A DNA stretch of 64,000 nt from Streptomyces sp. NBC_00091 (GTDB lineage: Bacteria; Actinomycetota; Actinomycetes; Streptomycetales; Streptomycetaceae): contig NZ_JAPEMA010000001.1 in assembly GCF_026343185.1 (NCBI RefSeq), positions 1,736,001-1,800,000 of the forward strand, read 5' to 3'. A model generated the notes under the pieces. It saw only the letters and a list, made by a program, of their open reading frames with translations, ran no database searches and was not told the DNA's origin. This document shows, piece by piece, positions 25,540 to 36,364 of this stretch. The stretch's first letter is position 1; each line of letters starts with the position of its first letter. Both the position numbers and the translations under genes were made by a program.

Positions 25540-26040
25540 ATGACGACGAACGAAACCCCCGCATACGCACCCGAACAGCCCGCCCGGATGCAGTGGCACC
25601 AGCTCGCCCCCGAGGTCTACAAAGCCATGGTCAACCTGGAGATCGCGGCCCGGAAGGGGCTCGACCCGGTGCTGGTCGAGCTGGTCAAGATCCGCGCCTC
25701 GCAGATCAACCACTGTGCGTTCTGCATCGACATGCACACCAAGGACGCGCTGGCGGCCGGGGAGAGCGTCGAGCGGATCCTGCTGATGGGCGCGTGGGAG
25801 GAGTCGCGGCACTTCTACACGGAGAAGGAGCTGGCGGCGATCGAGCTGACCGAGGCCGTCACCGTCCTGACGGAAGGTTTCGTCCCCGACGAGGTCTTCG
25901 AGAAGGCCGCCAAGCACTTCGAGCCGGCCGAACTGGCCCAGCTGATCGCCGTGATCTCGACGATCAACGCCTGGAACCGGTTCGGCGTCACCACCCGCTC
26001 GGTGCCGGGGCACTACACCCCCGGCATGTTTAAGCACTGA
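25540..26040 (+). CDS. Carboxymuconolactone decarboxylase/AhpD-like protein
   Basis: A 166-residue protein with the alkylhydroperoxidase D-like signature: LVELVKIRASQINHCAFCIDMHTKDAL, in which CxxC (Cys-Ala-Phe-Cys) plus a nearby His form the redox centre. Family members reduce peroxides with a thiol donor. Its promoter faces the MocR regulator, so it may be induced in response to PLP-linked amines. The ATG lies six bases after the -10 element. It converges on the gene at 26056 with 15 bases between. Confidence 0.9.
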   Translation: MTTNETPAYAPEQPARMQWHQLAPEVYKAMVNLEIAARKGLDPVLVELVKIRASQINHCAFCIDMHTKDALAAGESVERILLMGAWEESRHFYTEKELAAIELTEAVTVLTEGFVPDEVFEKAAKHFEPAELAQLIAVISTINAWNRFGVTTRSVPGHYTPGMFKH

Positions 26041-26055
26041 GCAGCCAAGTACTGG

Positions 26056-26940
26056 TCAGCCCGGCCGGAACGAGTCCAGCGCCGCCGTCAGGTTCGCCCG
26101 TGTCGTCGTGCTGTCGCCGGCCGGGCCGGCCGCCAGCAGGGCCCACCGCTTGCCGTCCGGGGTGGTGATGATCCGTTCCATGCCCCGGCGGCGGCCGTGG
26201 GACTCCGCACTGTCGTACTCGTAGACCAGCTCGCAGGCGCTGCCGGCGACCGGTTCGAGGGAGACCTGCCGGAAGGCGGGGGTCGCGTCGTTCAGGCGGT
26301 CCGAGGACATCCGCAGCAGCTCGCAGGAGCCGGTGCCGCTGTCCTCCGTGACCCGGAAGATCTGGAGCAGGGCGCTGCGGTCCCCGGGCAGGCGGTAGAA
26401 GGCCCCGCTGCCCGTCTCGTTGTGGCTGGGCTCCCAACCCGTGGGGACGGCCACCGAGAAGCCCGCCTCGTTGCGCACGACGGTGTAGCCGGGGCTCCCG
26501 GTGCTCGCCGAGGCGCCGGGGGCCGGTGACACGGCCGTCGTACCCGCCGGCGGGCTCGCGGGCGCGGACGGCGTGGCCGGCTGCCCGGACGGGGAGTCCG
26601 AGGCGGGCGGGCGGGTGGCCGTCGCCGGGCCGTCCTGCGTGCCCAGCAGCATCCACGCCGCCACCGAGGCCCCGCCCACGACCGCCGCCACCAGACCCAC
26701 CAGCAGCGGAGTACGCCACTGCTGCCCGCCGGGCGGGGGCGGGGGCGGCGGGGGCACGGGCGCGGACGGGAGCGGGGGCCACGGCTCGTGGTACCCGGGC
26801 GCGGGCCCCGGCGGCAGCGGGGGCGGGGTGGGCGGCGCGGGCACGGGCGGCGGCGGAGGCGTGGGCCCCGGCCCCGGAGCCGGCCCCCACTCCCAGCTCT
26901 GCGACTGCGGGTCCCACCGGGCGCCGTCGGACGAGGACAC
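26056..26940 (-). CDS. Single-pass membrane protein with Pro-rich N-terminus
   Basis: A 294-residue protein with, in order, WDPQSQSWEWGP, a Pro/Gly-rich cytoplasmic segment (about residues 20-72), one TM helix (TPLLVGLVAAVVGGASVAAWML), a Ser/Thr/Pro-rich outer linker, and a globular domain from about 150 (GYTVVRNEAGFSVAVPTGWEP) with two Cys. The outer domain resembles those attached to Streptomyces membrane kinases. GTG at 26940 lies 3 bases after the stop of the gene above, so it is the last gene of the unit starting at 29059. Function unknown. Confidence 0.78.
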   Translation of the reverse strand: MSSSDGARWDPQSQSWEWGPAPGPGPTPPPPPVPAPPTPPPLPPGPAPGYHEPWPPLPSAPVPPPPPPPPGGQQWRTPLLVGLVAAVVGGASVAAWMLLGTQDGPATATRPPASDSPSGQPATPSAPASPPAGTTAVSPAPGASASTGSPGYTVVRNEAGFSVAVPTGWEPSHNETGSGAFYRLPGDRSALLQIFRVTEDSGTGSCELLRMSSDRLNDATPAFRQVSLEPVAGSACELVYEYDSAESHGRRRGMERIITTPDGKRWALLAAGPAGDSTTTRANLTAALDSFRPG

Positions 26941-26943
26941 CGC

Positions 26944-27318
26944 TCAGCCTCCCAGCGAGGTGAGCAGTCCGCCCAGGGCGGTGGCCGCGCTCAGCGACTC
27001 CACCAGCGGGGCCCACCGCACCAGTGCCCCGCGCAGCCGCGCGGGCAGGCCCTGCGGAATCTGCTCGGCATCCTCCAGCTCCTCGGCGACCCCGTCGAGT
27101 TCGGCGTCGAGGTCCCCGCGCCCGGTGCTGCGGGGCAGCCGGACGAGGGCGGCACGCAGGTCGCGTACGGCCTCCAGCAGCTCCTCCGCGCCCGGCGCCC
27201 GGTCCCCCGTACCGCCGCCGTTGTTGACGGTGTTTCTGTTGTTGCTGCCGCCGATGCTGAAGGCGGTGTTGTGGACGTCTCCGATCCGGACCGGGCGCTC
27301 GTCGTCGTTACTTCCCAC
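26944..27318 (-). CDS. Small protein with N-terminal SIGGSNN motif
   Basis: A 124-residue protein. Residues 11-33 read RIGDVHNTAFSIGGSNNRNT then VNNGGG. The rest is helical and charged (EELLEAVRDLRAALVRLP, LVESLSAATALGGLLTSLGG). The first part almost repeats the C-terminus of the protein encoded just upstream (NHSAFSIGGSNNTNNSG), and the two coding stretches share a 28-base identical run. Short Asn/Gly-rich motifs of this kind at matching ends of neighbouring proteins are a mark of bacterial amyloid-signalling sequences. The GTG start overlaps the upstream stop by 11 bases. Function is inferred only. Confidence 0.75.
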   Translation of the reverse strand: MGSNDDERPVRIGDVHNTAFSIGGSNNRNTVNNGGGTGDRAPGAEELLEAVRDLRAALVRLPRSTGRGDLDAELDGVAEELEDAEQIPQGLPARLRGALVRWAPLVESLSAATALGGLLTSLGG

Positions 27319-27383
27319 CGCTGCTCCCCTTGCCGCTCGTACCGCTGTTGTTGGTGTTGTTGCTGCCGCCGATGCTGAAGGCG
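27238..27383. repeat. 28-bp direct repeat encoding the shared SIGGSNN motif
   Basis: The same 28 bases occur at 27238-27265 and 27356-27383, 118 bases apart and in the same coding frame of the two overlapping genes. Both translate to AFSIGGSNN. Outside this core the two genes are unrelated. Confidence 0.85.
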
Positions 27384-29059
27384 CTGTGGTTCACCGACTG
27401 GATGAAGGTGGCACCCTCGGCGACGTGGACCGCGCGCTGCGCGAACTCCTCCGTGTGCCAGCCCGCTTCGTGCAGGGCGACGGTAACCCCGCCGACCACC
27501 CGGTCCTGAATGGTTTTCAGATACCGGTCGAGGTCCATGAGGTGGAAGAGGGAGCCGTCCTCCCGCGCGGCGAGTTCCCGCACCGACAGCTCCGGCCCCT
27601 CGGGGCGGGCGCCGCCGTGGCCGCCGGTGACGATCCGCCACCAGCTGGCGACCCCCCGGCCCAGGGTGGCGACGGAGCCCGCGAACGAGCCGGGGGTCGC
27701 GGCGAGCGCCTCGACCGCCTTGCCGAACCAGGTGTTGTTCAGCAGCCGCTGGGCCGCCGCGTCGGCGTTCTGGAACCGGGTGCGTACGGGAAGCAGCACG
27801 TGCGGGGCCACTTCCAGCATCAGCATGCGGCCCTGGGTGTGGACCCGGACGAAGACGGTGACGACGAGGTTCTCGTCCCAGCCGCCGACCCGGATGCGCA
27901 GGAAGTGCCTGCGCCGCTCCCCGCCCTCCTCTATGGCGCCGAGGCGGTGCTCGGCGAACTGCTGCGGGGACAGCGGCGCCGCGTCCCGGTGCGGGAGCCC
28001 GACCGCCGGCAGGAAGACGCACTCGTCGACGACCAGCTCGCGCAGCCGGTCCAGTACGGAAGCCTGGGCCTCCGGCGAGCCGTGCGGGGAGGGCACGCGC
28101 AGGGCGTGCAGGAGCGGGACGATGCGCTCCACGATGTGGGCGTTGGTGACGGGCTGCGGCTTGCGGTCGGGCCCGAGGTCGTCGCGGGGGCGCAGTTCGA
28201 CGGACAGCTGCCAGGGCCGGTAGGCGTCCCCCGCCCCGGTGAACGGGCCGTTGATGTTGTACATGATCAGCGGGGCGTGCTGCTCGTTGCGGATCCGGCC
28301 GCGGACCCGGGCGAAGCGGGGGCTCGGCGAGGTCTCGGCGGGATCGCCCGGCTGGTCGGCGTACCGGCGCGGGGCGAGTTCGGTGGAGACGATCCGGGCG
28401 GCGTGGCCGCGCTGGAGCGCGACGACGGTGACGACGGCCGCGAAGACCAGGGGGGTCAGCCAGACGATCGGGGTGCCGGAGGAATCCCCGTAGCTGCTGT
28501 AGCCGCTGTAACCGCCGTAGCGGGAGCTGCTGGAGGAGAAGGAGAAGAAGTCGAGGAACTCGGCTGCCGCCAGCACGTCGCCGGTGGCCATCGCCCAGAG
28601 CCAGAAGACGGCCAGGACCAGCGAGATCCAGGCGTAGATCCGCATCAGCACGGCCAGTAAGCGCACCAGGGCGTTGCGCCGGGCGCGGAGCCAGTGGGCG
28701 AAGCTGAGCATCAGGAAGGGGAAGAGCAGCAGGGTGAGGGCCCCGCTGGTCAGCAGGGAGCCCACGAACCAGGCGCCGATGACCCCGCCGGCCCAGGCGA
28801 GTTCGATGCGGCGGGCGCGGAGCGCGTGGGCGAGTACGCGGGTGGCGTCGAAGCCGTAGGAGGGGGCGGCGATCCGTTCCTCGTGCACGAACAGTTCGTC
28901 GATCACCCGGTCGCGGTACGAAGCGTCGAGGTAGGTTCCCGCGCACAGGAGGCGGCCCGCCTCGCTGACGGAGGGGTGCACCGGTGGGCGGCCGTCCCGT
29001 GGATCGGCTGCCCAGGCGTTGCCGCCGCCGGACTGAGGGGGAATCAGGTGGTCGGTCAC
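27308..29059 (-). CDS. Large membrane protein with C-terminal SIGGSNN motif
   Basis: A 583-residue protein. Residues 85-245 hold four to five TM helices in two groups (ELAWAGGVIGAWFVGSLLTSGALTLLLFPFLML; AWISLVLAVFWLWAM; IVWLTPLVFAAVVTVVAL), with a Ser/Tyr/Gly-rich stretch between. A soluble domain of about 300 residues follows (RGRIRNEQHAPLIMYNINGPF onward) that I do not recognise. The last 27 residues are NHSAFSIGGSNNTNNSGTSG plus a Gly/Ser/Lys tail, matching the N-terminus of the next protein. It is first in a three-gene unit. A membrane sensor that templates a motif in its partner is one possible reading. Confidence 0.78.
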   Translation of the reverse strand: MTDHLIPPQSGGGNAWAADPRDGRPPVHPSVSEAGRLLCAGTYLDASYRDRVIDELFVHEERIAAPSYGFDATRVLAHALRARRIELAWAGGVIGAWFVGSLLTSGALTLLLFPFLMLSFAHWLRARRNALVRLLAVLMRIYAWISLVLAVFWLWAMATGDVLAAAEFLDFFSFSSSSSRYGGYSGYSSYGDSSGTPIVWLTPLVFAAVVTVVALQRGHAARIVSTELAPRRYADQPGDPAETSPSPRFARVRGRIRNEQHAPLIMYNINGPFTGAGDAYRPWQLSVELRPRDDLGPDRKPQPVTNAHIVERIVPLLHALRVPSPHGSPEAQASVLDRLRELVVDECVFLPAVGLPHRDAAPLSPQQFAEHRLGAIEEGGERRRHFLRIRVGGWDENLVVTVFVRVHTQGRMLMLEVAPHVLLPVRTRFQNADAAAQRLLNNTWFGKAVEALAATPGSFAGSVATLGRGVASWWRIVTGGHGGARPEGPELSVRELAAREDGSLFHLMDLDRYLKTIQDRVVGGVTVALHEAGWHTEEFAQRAVHVAEGATFIQSVNHSAFSIGGSNNTNNSGTSGKGSSGGK

Positions 29060-29111
29060 CGGGCGACCTTATTTACCACCTACATGGACCGATAGGCGTT
29101 TTCACGCCAAA

Positions 29112-29139
29112 GCGCCCCGGCCTGGTTTGGCCGGGGCGC
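29112..29139 (-). terminator. Terminator of mdh
   Basis: A perfect 11-bp stem (29112-29122 with 29129-29139) with a 6-base loop lies about 60 bases beyond the mdh stop (29202) and before the membrane gene starting at 29059. Confidence 0.85.
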
Positions 29140-29201
29140 AAGGGCGTTCGCAGGGATCATGCGATCAGGTGAACCCGATCAATCGTCCGCTGCCGGAGCG
29201 A

Positions 29202-30523
<1,322 letters not shown>

Positions 30524-31054
30524 CTAGCGGACGGTGAAGCGGACCGCGCTCTCCAGGAACGGGATCTCCAGCAGCGGCCTCGGCTCCATCACCAGGGCGA
30601 GCAGGGTGATGGCCACGCCCAGCAGCCCGTACGTGACCATGTCCGTGAAGCGGGAGCGCACCGCGAGCATGCCCACCGAGGGCAGGACGCGCCGGAGCAC
30701 CGCGGCCGCGATCAGGGCGACGCCGATCATCAGGCAGCCGACCCGCGGATGCCCCATCGCCGTGGACAGCAGCCCGGCCGCGGTGGCGGCGAGGACGCTG
30801 AGCATCGGCCACTGACGGGCGGGCGCGGACACGGCCCCGGGGATGGCCCGGCCGCCGCCCTCGGGGCGGGCCGTGTCCTGGGTGAGGGTGGGAAAGCGCC
30901 GGGACTTCGCGGCAGCCGGGGCAGCCGGCGCGGCGGCGGGCCCGGAGCCCGCGGCGGGGCCGGCCGGGGCGGCCGCCGCGCGGGACGCCTCGTCAGGCGC
31001 CCCGCCGGTACCGCCCGTACCGCCCGTCCCGCTCGCCTCGTGCTCAGCCCGCAC
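30524..31054 (-). CDS. DUF3017 domain membrane protein
   Basis: A 176-residue protein with an Ala/Gly/Pro-rich N-terminal half and a C-terminal membrane domain of three TM helices ([54 protein letters not shown]) matching the small DUF3017 family next to folD in actinobacteria. GTG at 31054 overlaps the folD stop by 11 bases, so it is translated with folD. No function is known. Confidence 0.8.
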   Translation of the reverse strand: MRAEHEASGTGGTGGTGGAPDEASRAAAAPAGPAAGSGPAAAPAAPAAAKSRRFPTLTQDTARPEGGGRAIPGAVSAPARQWPMLSVLAATAAGLLSTAMGHPRVGCLMIGVALIAAAVLRRVLPSVGMLAVRSRFTDMVTYGLLGVAITLLALVMEPRPLLEIPFLESAVRFTVR

Positions 31055-31904
31055 TGGTGGTCCGCTCCGCCGCCTCGACGACGTTCACCAGCAGCTGTGC
31101 CCGCGTCATCGGGCCGACACCGCCCGGGTTCGGGGAGATCCAGCCCGCCACCTCGGCGACGCCCGGGTGGACGTCCCCGACGATCTTCCCGTTCTCGTCG
31201 CGGCTGACGCCGACGTCGAGCACGGCCGCGCCCGGCTTCACGTCCTCCGGCTTCACCAGGTGCGGAACGCCCGCCGCCGCGATGACGATGTCCGCCTGGC
31301 GCAGCAGCCCGGAGAGGTCGCGCGTACCGGTGTGGCACAGGGTCACGGTGGCGTTCTCGGACTTGCGGGTGAGCAGCAGCCCGATCGAGCGGCCGACGGT
31401 GATGCCCCGGCCGAGCACGACGACGTGCGCGCCGTTGATCTCGACCCCGTGGTGGCGCAGCAGCTCGACGATCCCGTACGGGGTGCAGGGCAGCGGGCCC
31501 CGCTCGTTGAGGACGAGGCGGCCCAGCGACATCGGGTGCAGCCCGTCGGCGTCCTTGGCCGGGTCCATCAGCTCCAGGACGCGGTTGGTGTCGATTCCCT
31601 TGGGGAGCGGCAGTTGGACGATGTAGCCCGTGCAGTGCGGGTCGGCGTTCAGCTCCCGCACGACCTCCTCGATGTCCTCCTGGGAGGCCGTCGCGGGCAG
31701 TTCGCGCTGGATGGAGGCGATGCCGACCTCGGAGCAGTCCTTGTGCTTGCCGTTGACGTACCAGCGGCTGCCCGGGTCGTCGCCGACCAGCAGGGTGCCG
31801 AGGCCGGGGGTGATGCCCCGGGCCTTCAGCTGCGCCACGCGGGCGGTCAGTTCGGATTTGATCGCGGCTGCAGTGGCCTTGCCATCGAGAATCTGGGCGG
31901 TCAT
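31044..31904 (-). CDS. folD: Bifunctional methylenetetrahydrofolate dehydrogenase/cyclohydrolase
   Basis: A 286-residue enzyme of normal length. It has the catalytic region [13 protein letters not shown] (Tyr and later Lys features), [13 protein letters not shown], the NADP-binding [17 protein letters not shown], and [18 protein letters not shown]. It turns 5,10-methylene-THF into 10-formyl-THF, the donor used by purN and purH encoded 3 kb away. ATG at 31904 follows GGGAGGATG. Its leader shows no ZTP aptamer like that of glyA. The in-frame stretch upstream is not family sequence. DUF3017 overlaps its 3' end. Confidence 0.97.
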   Translation of the reverse strand: MTAQILDGKATAAAIKSELTARVAQLKARGITPGLGTLLVGDDPGSRWYVNGKHKDCSEVGIASIQRELPATASQEDIEEVVRELNADPHCTGYIVQLPLPKGIDTNRVLELMDPAKDADGLHPMSLGRLVLNERGPLPCTPYGIVELLRHHGVEINGAHVVVLGRGITVGRSIGLLLTRKSENATVTLCHTGTRDLSGLLRQADIVIAAAGVPHLVKPEDVKPGAAVLDVGVSRDENGKIVGDVHPGVAEVAGWISPNPGGVGPMTRAQLLVNVVEAAERTTSAG

Positions 31905-32158
31905 GTGGGCATCCTCCCGGATGGGGCGGCCCGGCTTCCAGTCGGGCCGCGGCCGGATCGCGTTCTTGATTGCACTTGCACAACAAGTCTGGCCCGCTCG
32001 GGCAACCAACTGGACAAGCCAGGTGCGGGCCCACCACGATGACGGGCAGCAAGCAGATCGGAAAGAGTGCCGCGGGCAGTGCCGGGGGGCGTACCGCAGA
32101 AAGCAAGTGTCCTCCAGGCGTGCCGTGCGTCCCCGCACTTCACGGAGGAAACACCCAG

Positions 32159-32896
32159 ATGAGCTTCGGCGACCCGAACAACCCTTACGGGCAGCAGCAG
32201 CCTCCTGCCCCGCAGGGGCAGCCCGGTTACGGATACCCGCAGCAGGCCCCCCAGGGCGTCCCGCCGCAGGGCGGCTACGGATACCCGCAGCAGGGCCAGC
32301 CGCCGTACGGCGTCCCGCCGCAGACCCCCGGCACGCTCCAGGCCAACAACGGCCTCATCAACGTCGCGGGCCTCGGCACCGTCCAGGTGGCCACGATGGG
32401 CCGCCGCTTCGGCGCGCGCGTGATCGACGGCATCGCCATCGGCATCCTGTACGCGGTCTTCAGCGCGATCGGCCTCGCGGGCGTCTTCGGCGCCTCGAAG
32501 TCCATCGACGACTGCTCCGGCATGGACCCGCTCTCCCCCGCGTACAGCACCTGCGTGAACGAGGCGTCCGAGGCTGCGGGCGGCATCGTCATGGCCTTCC
32601 TCGGCATGATGCTGCTCTTCTTCCTCATCACGCTGCTCTACGAGTGGCTGATGATCGCCTTCGTCGGCGCCACCCTCGGCAAGATGGCCCTGGGCCTGAA
32701 GGTCGTCAAGGAGAACACCGGCCAGAACCCGGGCCTGGGCGGCGGCTTCATCCGCTGGATCATCCCGATCGTCGGCGCCTTCCTCTGCTACATCGGCGCC
32801 ATCCTGGTCTACCTGTCCCCGTTCTTCGACAACTCGGGCAAGCTCCAGGGCTGGCACGACCGTGCCGCGGGCACGCTCGTCGTCAAGGTCAAGTGA
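32159..32896 (+). CDS. RDD-family membrane protein
   Basis: A 245-residue protein with an N-terminal Gln/Pro/Gly/Tyr-rich repeat region (about residues 5-60, repeated GYGYPQQ) and then an RDD domain. The signature Arg is in [21 protein letters not shown], followed by TM helices at about 85-105, 140-165 and 200-225. [14 protein letters not shown] is the second conserved block. RDD proteins are thought to be small transporters or membrane organisers. ATG at 32159 follows GGAGGAA. It converges on purH across a strong hairpin. Confidence 0.9.
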   Translation: MSFGDPNNPYGQQQPPAPQGQPGYGYPQQAPQGVPPQGGYGYPQQGQPPYGVPPQTPGTLQANNGLINVAGLGTVQVATMGRRFGARVIDGIAIGILYAVFSAIGLAGVFGASKSIDDCSGMDPLSPAYSTCVNEASEAAGGIVMAFLGMMLLFFLITLLYEWLMIAFVGATLGKMALGLKVVKENTGQNPGLGGGFIRWIIPIVGAFLCYIGAILVYLSPFFDNSGKLQGWHDRAAGTLVVKVK

Positions 32897-32923
32897 CCTG
32901 ACGGCCCCGCTCGGCTGAACGAC

Positions 32924-32962
32924 GCGAAGGCCGCGTCCCGCAGTGCGGGACGCGGCCTTCGC
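32924..32962. terminator. Bidirectional terminator between RDD gene and purH
   Basis: A perfect 17-bp stem (32924-32940 with 32946-32962) with a 5-base loop sits between the convergent stops of the RDD gene (32896) and purH (32991). Confidence 0.92.
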
Positions 32963-32990
32963 CGTTGCCGTACCGGTCGTACCGGTCGTA

Positions 32991-34583
32991 TCAGTGGAAG
33001 AAGTGACGGGTACCGGTGAAGTACATCGTCACGCCCGCCTTCTTCGCGGCCTCGACGACCAGCTCGTCACGCATCGAACCGCCCGGCTGCACGACGGCCT
33101 TGATGCCGGCGGCGGTCAGGATCTCCAGCCCGTCCGGGAAGGGGAAGAAGGCGTCCGAGGCCGCGTACGAGCCCTGCGCGCGCTCGGCGCCGGCCCGCTC
33201 GACGGCGAGCTTCGCCGAGTCGACGCGGTTGACCTGGCCCATGCCGACGCCGACCGAGGCGCCGTCCTTGGCGAGCAGGATCGCGTTGGACTTGACGGCG
33301 CGGCAGGCCTTCCACGCGAAGGCGAGCTCGGCCAGCTCCTCGGCGGACAGCGCGTCGCCGGTGGCCAGGGTCCAGTTCGCCGGGTCGTCGCCGTCGGCCT
33401 GGCCCCTTCCCTTTTCAAACGTGTCCGAGTCCTGGAGCAGCACGCCACCGCTGATGGGCTTGAGGTCGCCCGGCTGGTGCGGGGTGCCGTCCACCTTCAG
33501 GACGCGGATGTTCTTCTTCTTGGCCAGGACCTCGACCGCGCCGTCCTCGTAGGCGGGGGCGGCGATGACCTCGGTGAAGATCTCCGCGACCTGCTCGGCG
33601 AGCTCGACGGTCACCGGGCGGTTGACGGCGATGACGCCGCCGAAGGCCGAGAGCGGGTCGCAGGCGTGCGCCTTGCGGTGCGCGGCGGCCACGTCCTGGT
33701 CCACGGCGATGCCGCACGGGTTGGCGTGCTTGATGATCGCGACGCAGGGCTCTTCGTGGTCGTAGGCGGCCCGGCGGGCGGCCTCGGTGTCCACGTAGTT
33801 GTTGAAGGACATCTCCTTGCCGTGCAGCTGCTCGGCGTTGGCGAGCCCGCCCGGCTGCCCGTCGGTGTAGAGGGCGGCGGCCTGGTGCGGGTTCTCGCCG
33901 TAGCGCAGGGTCGACTTGCGCTCCCAGGCGCCGGCCAGGAACTCGGGCAGCGCGCCCTCCTCACCCTCCGGGGCGTAGGCGTTGGTGAACCAGGAGGCGA
34001 CGGCCACGTCGTAGGCGGCGGTGTGCTGGAAGGCCTCGGCCGCGAGCCGCTTGCGGGCGGTCAGGTCGAAGCCGCCGCCCTGGGCGGCCGCGAGGACGTC
34101 GGCGTAGCGGGCGGGGCTGGTGACGACCGCGACCGAGGGGTGGTTCTTGGCGGCGGCGCGGACCATCGACGGGCCGCCGATGTCGATCTGCTCCACGCAC
34201 TCGTCGGGGGTGGCGCCGGAGGCGACGGTCTCCCGGAAGGGGTAGAGGTTGACGATCACCAGGTCGAAGGGCTCGACGCCCAGCTCGGCGAGCTGCCGCT
34301 GGTGGTCCTCCAGGCGCAGGTCGGCGAGGATGCCGGCGTGCACGCGCGGGTGGAGGGTCTTGACCCGGCCGTCGAGGCACTCGGGGAAGCCGGTGAGCTC
34401 CTCGACCTTGGTGACGGGCACCCCGGCGGCGGCGATCTTCGAGGCGGTGGAGCCGGTGGAGACGAGCGCCACGCCCGCCTCGTGCAGGCCGCGCGCCAGC
34501 TCTTCCAGGCCCGTCTTGTCGTAGACACTCACGAGCGCACGCCGGATCGGCCGCTGAGTCGTCGTCGTTTCGTTGGCGGTCAC
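32991..34583 (-). CDS. purH: Bifunctional AICAR transformylase/IMP cyclohydrolase
   Basis: A 530-residue enzyme with an N-terminal IMP cyclohydrolase domain ([47 protein letters not shown]) and a C-terminal AICAR transformylase domain ([60 protein letters not shown]). It makes the last two steps to IMP using 10-formyl-THF, and its substrate AICAR (ZMP) is the precursor of ZTP. GTG at 34583 overlaps the purN stop by 4 bases (GTGA), so the pair is one unit. Confidence 0.98.
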   Translation of the reverse strand: MTANETTTTQRPIRRALVSVYDKTGLEELARGLHEAGVALVSTGSTASKIAAAGVPVTKVEELTGFPECLDGRVKTLHPRVHAGILADLRLEDHQRQLAELGVEPFDLVIVNLYPFRETVASGATPDECVEQIDIGGPSMVRAAAKNHPSVAVVTSPARYADVLAAAQGGGFDLTARKRLAAEAFQHTAAYDVAVASWFTNAYAPEGEEGALPEFLAGAWERKSTLRYGENPHQAAALYTDGQPGGLANAEQLHGKEMSFNNYVDTEAARRAAYDHEEPCVAIIKHANPCGIAVDQDVAAAHRKAHACDPLSAFGGVIAVNRPVTVELAEQVAEIFTEVIAAPAYEDGAVEVLAKKKNIRVLKVDGTPHQPGDLKPISGGVLLQDSDTFEKGRGQADGDDPANWTLATGDALSAEELAELAFAWKACRAVKSNAILLAKDGASVGVGMGQVNRVDSAKLAVERAGAERAQGSYAASDAFFPFPDGLEILTAAGIKAVVQPGGSMRDELVVEAAKKAGVTMYFTGTRHFFH

Positions 34584-35203
34584 TGGATTGTTACCTTTCG
34601 TCCCTCAATGCGGTAGCCGTGCCGGGCCAGGCGCCCCACGACGTCGACGAGCAGCTGGCGCTCGACTTCCTTGATGCGCTCATGGAGCGCGGCTTCGCCC
34701 TCTCCGTCCCGGATCTCCACGACACCCTGGGCGATGATCGGACCGGTGTCCACGCCGCTGTCCACGAAGTGGACCGTGCAGCCGGTGACCTTCGCCCCGT
34801 ACGCGAGGGCGTCGCGCACCCCGTGCGCGCCGGGGAAGGCCGGGAGGAGGGCGGGGTGGGTGTTGATGAACCGGCCGCCGAAGCGGTCGATGAAGCTCTT
34901 GCCGACGATCTTCATGAACCCGGCGGACACCACCAGGTCCGGTGCGTACGCGTCGGTCGCCCCGGTGAGGGCGGCGTCCCACTCCTCGCGGCTCCCGTAG
35001 GCCTTGACGGGGCACACGAAGGTGGGGATCCCGGCCTTCTCCGCCCGTTCGAGGCCCGCGATGTTCTCGCGGTCGGCTCCTACGGCGACGATTTCGGCAC
35101 CGAATCCCTCGGCTCCGCCGGGGTGGGCGTCGATGGCGTCGAGAAGGGCCTGGAGGTTGGTGCCGGAGCCGGAAACCAGCACGACCAGGCGGGAGGCGGC
35201 CAT
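34580..35203 (-). CDS. purN: Phosphoribosylglycinamide formyltransferase
   Basis: A 207-residue enzyme with [18 protein letters not shown], the catalytic Asn-His region [22 protein letters not shown], and [16 protein letters not shown]. It formylates GAR from 10-formyl-THF in purine synthesis. ATG at 35203 follows AAAGGG. It overlaps purH by 4 bases downstream. The upstream gap to the divergent membrane gene holds a repeated TTCGTATG element, possibly an operator. Confidence 0.97.
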   Translation of the reverse strand: MAASRLVVLVSGSGTNLQALLDAIDAHPGGAEGFGAEIVAVGADRENIAGLERAEKAGIPTFVCPVKAYGSREEWDAALTGATDAYAPDLVVSAGFMKIVGKSFIDRFGGRFINTHPALLPAFPGAHGVRDALAYGAKVTGCTVHFVDSGVDTGPIIAQGVVEIRDGEGEAALHERIKEVERQLLVDVVGRLARHGYRIEGRKVTIQ

Positions 35204-35453
35204 GGGAGGCCCTTTCTCACAGGATTTGCGACGTTCGTCTTGTGTGGTCATACGAAACTTCGGGGTACCGATATACGGGGAACCATACGAAGCCACCGAC
35301 CGCCTGCAACGATACCGGCACACCGGACCGCCCCCGAGGGACGGGGGGACGGGCGGGCGGTAGCGTCTGGCATACAAGCCGCAAACGACGCGGTACGCGC
35401 CGCGCACGCGGGGCGCGTGCAGCGCCCACGACACAGGGGAAGTAACGCACTCG

Positions 35454-36020
35454 ATGCCGGACCGCCGTCAGCCCGACCCCTCGACCGACGACAACCCCTT
35501 CGCGGCGCCCCCGGAGGGCCGGCCCGACCAGCCGTGGGAGCCGCGGCAGCCGCAGCGGCCGCAGGACGGCGGCGGCGGCCCCTCGGAGCCCGGCCCCGAG
35601 GGCCCGGCCCGGTGGGACCCGATGGACCCGGTCCAGCGGCGCGCGCGGTACGCGCTGCTGTCGGGCATGTGGGGCTTCTTCTTCGGGATCTTCGGGATCC
35701 CGTCGGTGGGGCTGCTGCTGGGCGCGCTGGCCATGTACTGGGGCATCAGCGCGCTGCGCGGCCGCCCGGCGACCGAGGCCGACCCCGGCGGCCTCGCCGC
35801 CCTCGGCCCGGCGGCCCGCCCGCAGCGCGCGGCGGCGGTCAGCGGCCTGGTCACGGCCTCGCTGGCGCTGCTGCTGGCGGGCAGCTCGTACGCGCTGCAA
35901 CTGGCGTACAAGGACTTCTACATCTGCCGCGACGACGCCCTCACCCGCACCGCGGAACTCCAGTGCAACACCCTCCTCCCGGACAACGTCGTTGGCGACA
36001 TCCTCAAGGTCCAACGCTGA
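35454..36020 (+). CDS. Small membrane protein with acidic/Pro-rich N-terminus
   Basis: A 188-residue protein with a hydrophilic Pro/Gly/Asp-rich N-terminal half, then two TM segments (YALLSGMWGFFFGIFGIPSVGLLLGALAMYWGI and VSGLVTASLALLLAGSSYALQLAY) and a C-terminal outer region with two Cys (YICRDD, LQCNTLL). It resembles DUF4190-like membrane proteins. Function unknown. ATG at 35454 is supported by GGGGAAGTAACGC upstream. It is divergent from purN. Confidence 0.8.
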   Translation: MPDRRQPDPSTDDNPFAAPPEGRPDQPWEPRQPQRPQDGGGGPSEPGPEGPARWDPMDPVQRRARYALLSGMWGFFFGIFGIPSVGLLLGALAMYWGISALRGRPATEADPGGLAALGPAARPQRAAAVSGLVTASLALLLAGSSYALQLAYKDFYICRDDALTRTAELQCNTLLPDNVVGDILKVQR

Positions 36021-36079
36021 CCCGGGGGGCTCCCCAGCCCCACCCACCCACCCCGGCGAGGCCAGAACCCCCGGCAGAA

Positions 36080-36350
36080 CCCAGCCCCGCCTGGGGGCAC
36101 CTCCCAGCGGTAGCTGGGGGAGTTTGAGGCGCGGGGTCTGGGGCGGAGCCCCAGGGTCTTCCAGCCCCGCCGACGCTTGAGGCGCACCCACCCACCCGGC
36201 GCCTCGCCCACCCACCCAGCCCCGCCACCCACCCAGCCCCGCCGACGTTTGAGGCGCGGGGGTCTGGGGGCGGAGCCCCCCAGGGAGCGGGGTCCGGGGC
36301 GCAGCCCCGGGGAACGGGCGAAGGGCGGGGCGGGGAGCAGCCCGCGCAGC
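36080..36350. repeat. Intergenic inverted GC-rich repeat cluster (family copy 3)
   Basis: The 344 bases between stops at 36020 (+) and 36365 (-) contain no gene. They carry several repeat arms: CAGCCCCGCC, CCCAGCGGTAGCTGGGGG and TTTGAGGCGCGGGG near 36080-36137; GGGGCGGAGCCCC at 36141-36153; GCCGACGCTTGAGGCGC near 36170; a stack of CACCCACCCA; another GACGTTTGAGGCGCGGGG near 36244; and an arm GGGGAACGGGCGAAGGGCGG at 36308. The element looks like repeated insertions or slippage of the same unit between convergent genes. Confidence 0.7.
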
Positions 36351-36364
36351 GGCACCACCGGCGG

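Noticed and set aside
31905..32130. A ZTP riboswitch before folD, and one before purN (35204-35440)
   Set aside because: Neither leader shows the GGGGAG and CGCCTGGGC blocks that are plain before glyA.
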